NCBI RefSeq assembly: GCF_000283155.1 | Contig: NW_004454182.1 | Span: forward strand, 2,010,628 to 2,074,627 | Reading direction: 5' to 3' | From: Ceratotherium simum simum | Lineage: Eukaryota > Chordata > Mammalia > Perissodactyla > Rhinocerotidae | DNA length: 64,000 nucleotides | In this document: in pieces, positions 57,951-64,000 of the stretch | Layout of the letters: the number at the start of each line of letters is the position of its first letter | How positions within the stretch are numbered: position 1 is the stretch's first letter | Notes under the pieces: generated by a model | The model's database searches: none | The model's input: only the letters and a program-made list of their open reading frames with translations | Told to the model about the DNA's origin: nothing | Position numbers and translations under genes: made by a program

Positions 57951-60399
57951 ACATAATAAGCTTTCATTTGTTTATATTTACATGTACAGCAACATAGAAC
58001 AGTAAATGCAGAATTTTGGTGCTGCTAGTTCAATGTGGTAGAATGAGAGTTGGCCTGACAATATGAGACCCTGCGTGTCATCTTCTTTACACCATGACTT
58101 TCCTTTTAGATTAAGAGAAACTATATTAGTTCAGAGTTTCTCAAAAAGAAAAGTGCAGATACTCCTTCTAAAATAAACTTCTCATACCCATCTTCTCAGG
58201 TTATTTGAAACTGAAAAAGAATATTAAAGCATATTAAATTAATTAAAATGTTGTATATAAACACAACCTTTTCCTTGCAAATCAGTCATGATGTCTAACT
58301 TTTTTTTCTTGGTTAAAATCCACACTCATGTTTAAAATTATTCTATCGTGTTGTATTCTATATGGCTGCTATAAATATAGCAGAGATAGAACAAACTGCT
58401 ATAAATATAGCAGAGATAGAACAAACATAGCAAAATGCACATTTTCTGTATGGTATATGATATGTCATGAAATCTGTGTAGAGAGAAATATTATTGCACA
58501 TAGAATGTTACAATTTTAAACCAATAGCTTAAGATCTTAATAAAATTAAGTTCATTAATTGAAAAATCACTACATAAATATGATCTAAAGCATGACTGGT
58601 TAATTATGCCAGTATAGCCATGTTACTTCTCTTTAATTATATCTTCCTTTTGCAGTTATTCATGTGCATCTTGATTAAATATTACGATCATTACTAAAAG
58701 TATTAGGATTTAAAATTGCATTTCTGAGTGCAACCCAACTTGTATTGTTTTATTAAGATAGAAATAAAATATTAAAATAATGCAAATCCTAATGTAGTAT
58801 ATAGTATGTGGAAATTCTCTAGCCTAGTGTGTAATTCCATTCAAGATTGTTTTGCCAATTTAAATTGGAATCTATCATTAATTAAATTGAATTTTTATCT
58901 CTGAAATGATAGAACATTGAGAAACTATCTTTAATCAATGGACCAAAAGCAGGGTTTCCATTTTTTTTTCAAACCATTGTTCATGAGATCAAAGAGACTT
59001 GATATATCTTTGATTAAAGACAGCATAGTTCTTTTCAGATAACTAGTTTACCTTTTGAAGATTTTTTTAACTCATAAGTTAATTATTAAAGAGGTCTGGA
59101 TGACAAGTATCAATTCTTCATAAAAAGGATACTTAAAATATAAATAGCATTAAAATATATAAGTACAGGAGTATGATGTTTAGCTTTCTTAAATTGAACA
59201 CAGCTTTTATTTGTGTGTAATACAGTAATGAAATAAATTAACCAAACTCTAAAATGTATTATATTCAGGAGGTAAGCAAAAGATGTTTTCTCCATGTAAT
59301 GCTTTATCTTTCCTAATCTTTGGTTGATATTTTCTTCACTTTAATACATTCTCCTAGTTTTTGGAAAAATAATGGATGAGATGGGAGGTGTTAAAGTCAC
59401 ATCCAGAGACATATATGTGTTCAACTCATATAGTATAAACATGTACACATATATTGATCTATTTATACAGTGCATTTTTCCCATACTCATCCTTAAGTGA
59501 ACCATGAGTCAAACATTTTTCAAAAAGACAGTTCATTTTTAATGGAAAAAGAACAAAGTTTATGCCTATGATTTAGGTAGTTACTTTAGATATACCCTTG
59601 ATTCAATCTGGATAACGAACCAATGTTTGGTGTCCTATAAACCGTGCCAGATTATAACACAATTCCATCCAACTGGTACGAAATATCCAAAGCAGCTATT
59701 TATATTTCATGAATTGATTACATTATTCTTCTATGGATAGCACCTTTTTTAGAGATAAAACTATTTTTTTATTTTTGTAGAGAAACTATATCACTTCATT
59801 TTACTCCTGAGAAGAGCTGGTTAAACACGTTTTCTCTCAAGGCTTAGTGTCTCCAAAGCAATCGTCTTGTCTGAGTAGGCAAATAGCACTTCAGTACAGC
59901 TGCTCTGTTGCAACTATACTTTTGCATTATAAAAGCTTAAATTAATTGAATAGTAGTGATTTAGCTTTAGAAATATGGAGTAAAATCAGATAATTAACAA
60001 AGTCGTAGAAGAGAGAATCATTTAAACTGAGGATTTATGATACTACTGGAACAGGAGCTACTATTAATTTCCTATTTGGTAGACTCTAGGCCCAATTTTA
60101 AGATATTTAAAGACACAGGAGAGTAGTAAGGAAAAGTAATCTCTAGGTACAGTGTGCAATCTGCTTTGGAAAAACATCTACACAAACAAGGAATTGTCAG
60201 CATTTTGTGCTACTTGGGAGGGTAGAAATTCTAAAAAGTCATACACTGTGGGTTATGTGAAAAATGGAAGAAAATAAATAAAAAATGATGGATTTACCTA
60301 ACATAACTATCAGCAAATCATAACTATCAACAGCCTACATGAAATAAATTATCATTGTTTTCTGCATACAAAAGCAATGCCTATCCATGCAATAGATTT
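57951..60399. other. Mostly unique AT-rich sequence
   Basis: About 2.4 kb with no identified transposon except the short tandem duplication at 58366-58425. No exon or RNA gene was recognised. It is a good place to look for conserved non-coding elements by cross-species alignment. Confidence 0.5.
58366..58425. repeat. Perfect 30-bp tandem duplication with an 18-base palindrome per unit
   Basis: Units 58366-58395 and 58396-58425 are identical. Each begins with ctgctataaatatagcag, in which ctgctata and tatagcag are exact inverted repeats around AA, followed by 'agatagaacaaa'. The duplication is perfect, so it is young. Confidence 0.95.
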
Positions 60400-60670
60400 T
60401 GTTGGTGTCCTGATAAGCATACCCTGGTGGCAGTGGGGACTGAGGCTGCCTGATTTGGGGATATAAAAGCCAAACCCTGTGCATCAAGGAATGACAATTG
60501 TGGAGTGCCATTCAAATCCCTGGGGCTCCTGTGGAATCAAGCTGAGCCACAACTGTCTGTCTAGCTTTTTTTTTCTATCCTGTTTTGCTTCCATCACTCT
60601 CTTGCCCATTTTACCTTGAGAGGACTCTTGCAAGAAATGATTTACTTAAAAATTCCCTTTTTAGGCTCTG
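60400..60670 (+). other. LTR-like island (candidate), family unknown
   Basis: A less AT-rich block with a TATA-like 'gatataaaag' at 60460-60469 followed by 'ctgtgcatcaaggaatgacaattgtggagtgcc' and a pyrimidine-rich stretch to 'ccttgagaggactcttgcaagaaatg' (60615-60640). This layout fits an eroded LTR with promoter and R/U5-like part. No internal retroviral sequence follows. I cannot name a family, and unique sequence is possible. Confidence 0.3.
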
Positions 60671-60889
60671 ATTTTAGGGAACCAGACTGGAGAAAATCCA
60701 CGAGATGAAATTAAACATTAGGAGTATACATATTATGGAAAGGCCTCCAAAGTTAATCATGATTCATGATTTGGAGGATATTCTTTATTTTTTTCTTTTC
60801 TATATATCAACAAATCCTGGGATTTTTTTTTCAAAATTAGTTATACTGCTTTTACTACTTAATAACACGATTCTGATGTAATTACTTTT
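60671..60889. other. Unassigned spacer
   Basis: Short AT-rich spacer. Nothing was recognised. Confidence 0.5.
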
Positions 60890-63700
60890 TTAGGAATAAA
60901 CTTTTTCTATTTTAGAATAGTCTAAGAGTTACAGAAAAATTCTAAAGATAGTCTAAAATGTCTCTAATTTTAGAATATTTAAAAATTCTAAAGACAGTCA
61001 ATTTCTCCTAAGATGTTCACTTAATTTTGATATTTCTCCAGCTACTCTGGCTTTCTTTTGATTAGTGTTAGCATAGAATATCTTTATAGATTAATTTTAA
61101 CCTATTTTTAAATAGGTTAAATCTTAACTTTAAATAGTCTTTAAAGTTGATTTCCAGTAGACAGTATGTAGTTGGTTCATATTTTTTGATCCATTCTGAC
61201 ATTCTCTGTACTTTAAGTGGTGTATTTATACCATTTACATTTATATTGTTTGTAACTGCTATCTATTTATTGCATTTGCTCTTTGTTTCTTTTTCCTCTA
61301 TTTTACTGTCCTCTCTGGTTTTAATTGAGTATTTTATATGATTCCATATTACTCATCTCTTAGCATATCAATTATACTTATTTTTATTTTCAATATTCAG
61401 TTGTTGCCCTAGAGTTTACAATATATATTTTAACTAATTTAAGTCCACTTTTGAGTAATACTGTATCACTTCATGTGTAGTGCAAGCGTCTTGTGACAGA
61501 ATGTTCCCAATACCTCCCTCCTGTCTTTGGTGACTCTGCTGTCCTTCCTTTCACTTATTCATATGCTGTAATTACTCAGTATATTCTTACTATTAATGCT
61601 TTAAACAGTTTTTTTTTATATTAAAAATAAGAAAAATGAAGGATTTTATTTTAGTTTCATTTAATCGTCTTCCAGTGTTCTTCTTTTCTTTATGTAACTC
61701 TGAGTTTCTGATCTACATCATTTTCCTTCTCTCTGAAAAACTTAACATTTCTTGCAGGAAAACTCTATGAGTAATAAATTTTTTCTTTTTTGTTTATAAA
61801 ATTTTTTATTTATCTTTCCTTTTTGAAGTATAATTTCACTGTATTTAGAATCAGAAGATTATTTTTTTTTAACATTTTAAATAACTCACTCCGCTCTTTT
61901 ATTGCTTGCATGGTTTATGATAGAAATCCACTGTAATTCTTATTCCTATTCTGTAGTTAATGTATCCCTCCCCCCAACTTCTTTCAAAATTTGAACTTCT
62001 TTCAAAATTTTTCCTTTGTCTTTCTCCTTTTTGAAAATAACATGTCTAGATGTAGAGCTTTTTATTTGTTTTTTTATATTTATGCTGCTTTATGTTTTCT
62101 AAGCCTACTGAATCTGCGGTTTGGTGTTGGTCATTAATTTTAGAAAGTCCTCAGCCATTATTACCTAAAATATTTCCTCTGCTGCATTCTCTTTTTCTCT
62201 TTCTGTCCTCTAATTGTCTATATGTTACACCTTTTTGTCCCATAATTCTTGGATATTCTGTTCTTTTTTTTATTCGTTTTTCCCTTTTGTATATAAGTTT
62301 GGGAAGTTTCTATTTACTTACTTTCAAGCTGATTGAGTCTTTCCTCAGCCATGTTAAGTTTACTGACTATCAAATGTATTCATCATTTCTACTACAGTGT
62401 AACATTTCCTGTTGACTCTTAAAATTTTTATCTCTCTACTTTTGTTACCCTATATTCATGCACATTGAAGTAGTTTTTCCATTAGAACACAACATATTAA
62501 TCATAGTTATTTTAAACACCCTATTGATAATTCCAACATTTGTGTCATATCTGAGTCTGGTTCTGATGATTGCTTTGTCTCTTCAGACTATGTTTTTTCT
62601 TGCCTTTTGTCATGACTTGCAACCTTGTAACTTGAAGAAAGTCAGATATGGTGTATCAGTAATGGCTACTGAGGCAAATAGGTCTTTAGTGTGAGGTTGT
62701 GTTGTTCTGGCTGAGAGTTGGGTGGTGTTCAAAATTTGCTGTAGCTATAAGTGTAGAGGTTTAATATTCCCCTAGTGTCCTTGTTTTGTCTTGCCTCTTG
62801 ACTTTGGGCTTCCCTAAGTACTTCTCCTCAAAGAGAGACTGTATCTTGCTGCTTTTCAGCTATAATCCACTGTTATAATACTGGTGCACCATTATTGTGG
62901 TAGTAAGGTATGGGGTAGTGGAAGTGTTCTATAATCTTCTGATTATATCTCAGTCTTTTAATGAGCTCATCTCTTGGGATTGTGACCTTTGTAAGTCTGT
63001 CTTCCCAGTGGAATAGCTTATTTTATCCCCTTACCACAACTTCCTTCTCAGGCTGCAGCATCTCATATCTATTATTTTAAAACCTTGAACCTTATTGATT
63101 GTGAGGTTTTTGCCCTGAGACAGGAAGGATAGAAGGGCCTGGAGTAGGAGGAATGGTCTTTCTGCAACCAAGATAAATCTTTGGCAAAGTTTTTCCCCCT
63201 GGAGAGTAGGTCTTTGTTATGGAGAAGTCTCCGGGTATATTTCACAATGATCATTCTCCCCCCACAACCCACCCTTCTAGAGCCATGTGGAGAACTTTCT
63301 TGGATTTTCATTATGAGAACCTGGTGGTTTTCCCACAAGTAAAGCCCACGAGTATGGGACACTTCTAAGATGGCTGTCCCCAGGAGTTCCTCCTTTTAAC
63401 ACAACTATACATTCACCCCCCAGCAGTTCATCAAAATTATCATTTAAATGTTCCTACCAGTTGTGGTTCCAGCAGCTTCTGCTCCAGGTAAGGAGATCTT
63501 GGATGGGTCTAATGAGCCTACATCTCCAAATTTTAGAGTGGCAGATTGCCCTGCAACTTTAGTTCTCCTATGGGTCCATGAAGAGTTTCAGATTATCAGT
63601 TTGTCTAATTTCTTATTGTAAGGACAGCAGTGGTGACTTTTTTTACATGTTGGAGCTGAAACCAGAAGTAGTGTTGTTATATTTTAGATGGATCTTTTTT
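60890..63700 (-). mobile_element. Old L1 with 5' half, internally deleted, antisense
   Basis: 60895-60960 resembles a reversed L1 3' UTR ('gaataaactttttctattttagaatag...acagaaaaattctaaagatagt'). From 61035 the text jumps to the reversed ORF2 endonuclease region ('ctactctggctttcttttgattagtgttagcatagaatatc', 61042-61082; 'ttgatccattctgacattctctg', 61187-61209). It goes on through ORF1 ('cctcagccattattacctaaaatatttcctctgctgcattctc', 62149-62191) and the 5' region up to about 63690 ('cagcagcttctgctccagg', 63470-63488). Most of ORF2 is missing, so the organisation recalls HAL1-like or deleted L1s. The 107-, 78- and 96-codon frames inside it are remnants or antisense. Confidence 0.8.
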
Positions 63701-64000
63701 ATGGTATTTAATGTGGCCATATTTGTAAATATCATATTTTTTTCAATTTCATAGCATTATGTTATAGCTGCTATAAATTTCAAGATGTTTCACACTTGTT
63801 AAGATTAACTATTCCAATTTGTCAGAACTGCTACAGATTGTATTCTCACTATTTTATTTCAATAGTATTTGGGGAAGGAGTAGAGATAAATAGTTTAATT
63901 TATATTGTTACCTTTTAAATACAAAGTCACAATTTTGGGATATAAGGAAATTATCTACTATTATAAAAAGATTAATGCATTCTGCAGTAATATTCACAGA
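63701..64000. other. Unassigned AT-rich sequence to the window end
   Basis: No recognised feature; the L1 5' end may extend some way into it. Confidence 0.45.

Noticed and set aside
58366..58425. Possible CRISPR-like repeat
   Set aside because: Two directly adjacent units without spacers, in a mammalian genome. It is a tandem duplication.
62092..63362. Frames of 107, 78 and 96 codons
   Set aside because: They lie in, or antisense to, the ORF1/5' region of an old L1.
1..64000. A prokaryote-type system, operon or phage
   Set aside because: There are no dense co-directional genes. Mammalian SINE, LINE and DNA-transposon fossils occupy the window throughout.

Overview
The window reads as AT-rich, intergenic mammalian DNA. 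It carries about a dozen copies of a tRNA-derived SINE with the head ggggccggccc-gtggc and the tail 'gaggaagattggccctgagctaacatctg' type module. I recognise this as the ERE family of horses and their relatives (Perissodactyla), so the source is most likely an equid, or otherwise a rhinoceros or tapir. The background repeats (L1, L2, MIR, Tigger, hAT) are those expected of any placental mammal. I found no intact protein-coding gene, no convincing host exon, no structural RNA gene, no CRISPR array and no bacterial-type operon. The long open frames in the window are shadows of old transposons or chance frames, and four of them exist only because they run through a block of N.

Layout. 1-1.5 kb: unassigned. 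1.5-5.6 kb: a 5'-truncated antisense L1 holding two nested ERE copies. 7.1-10 kb: decayed L2 copies around an L1 3'-UTR piece. 12 kb: an antisense L1 ORF1 piece. 15.0-18.0 kb: an antisense L1 3' end with an ERE, followed by an L1 whose two parts face opposite ways. 19.9 kb: a long ERE. 22.8-24.8 kb: MIR copies, including a segment present twice, and an AT-palindrome block. 24.8-26.0 kb: a Tigger (pogo-type) transposase fossil split by an ERE and a 138-bp L1 end. 26.2 kb: an L1 3' end. 27.7 kb: an LTR-like island. 28.5-29.6 kb: L2, then an L1 5' region. 31.0 kb: ERE. 32.5-33.05 kb: the C-terminal part of an RTE/BovB-type reverse transcriptase gene. 34.9-40.4 kb: two sense L1 elements, the second with 5' UTR and ORF1. 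40.5-41.2 kb: a young antisense L1 that mostly lies in a 518-base assembly gap. 42.7-43.7 kb: decayed L1. 45.4-47.4 kb: a pile-up of MIR, ERE and two hAT elements. 47.75-50 kb: ERE, then an L2 end split by another ERE. 51.4-56.6 kb: L2, sense L1, antisense L1, L2 with MIR. 57.8 kb: ERE. 58-60.4 kb: mostly unique. 60.4 kb: LTR-like piece. 60.9-63.7 kb: an internally deleted antisense L1 with its 5' region.

Nothing here works together as a pathway. What the window does record is an order of insertions: L2, MIR, hAT and Tigger are oldest, then old L1s, then ERE SINEs with near-perfect target-site duplications, and one young L1. I did not find an undescribed biological system. The best leads are the RTE-type fragment, the thrice-layered Tigger locus, the 1.57-kb-spaced duplication, the 30-bp palindromic tandem duplication and two LTR-like islands. 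Family names were assigned by eye against remembered consensus features; boundaries of old elements are uncertain by tens of bases.
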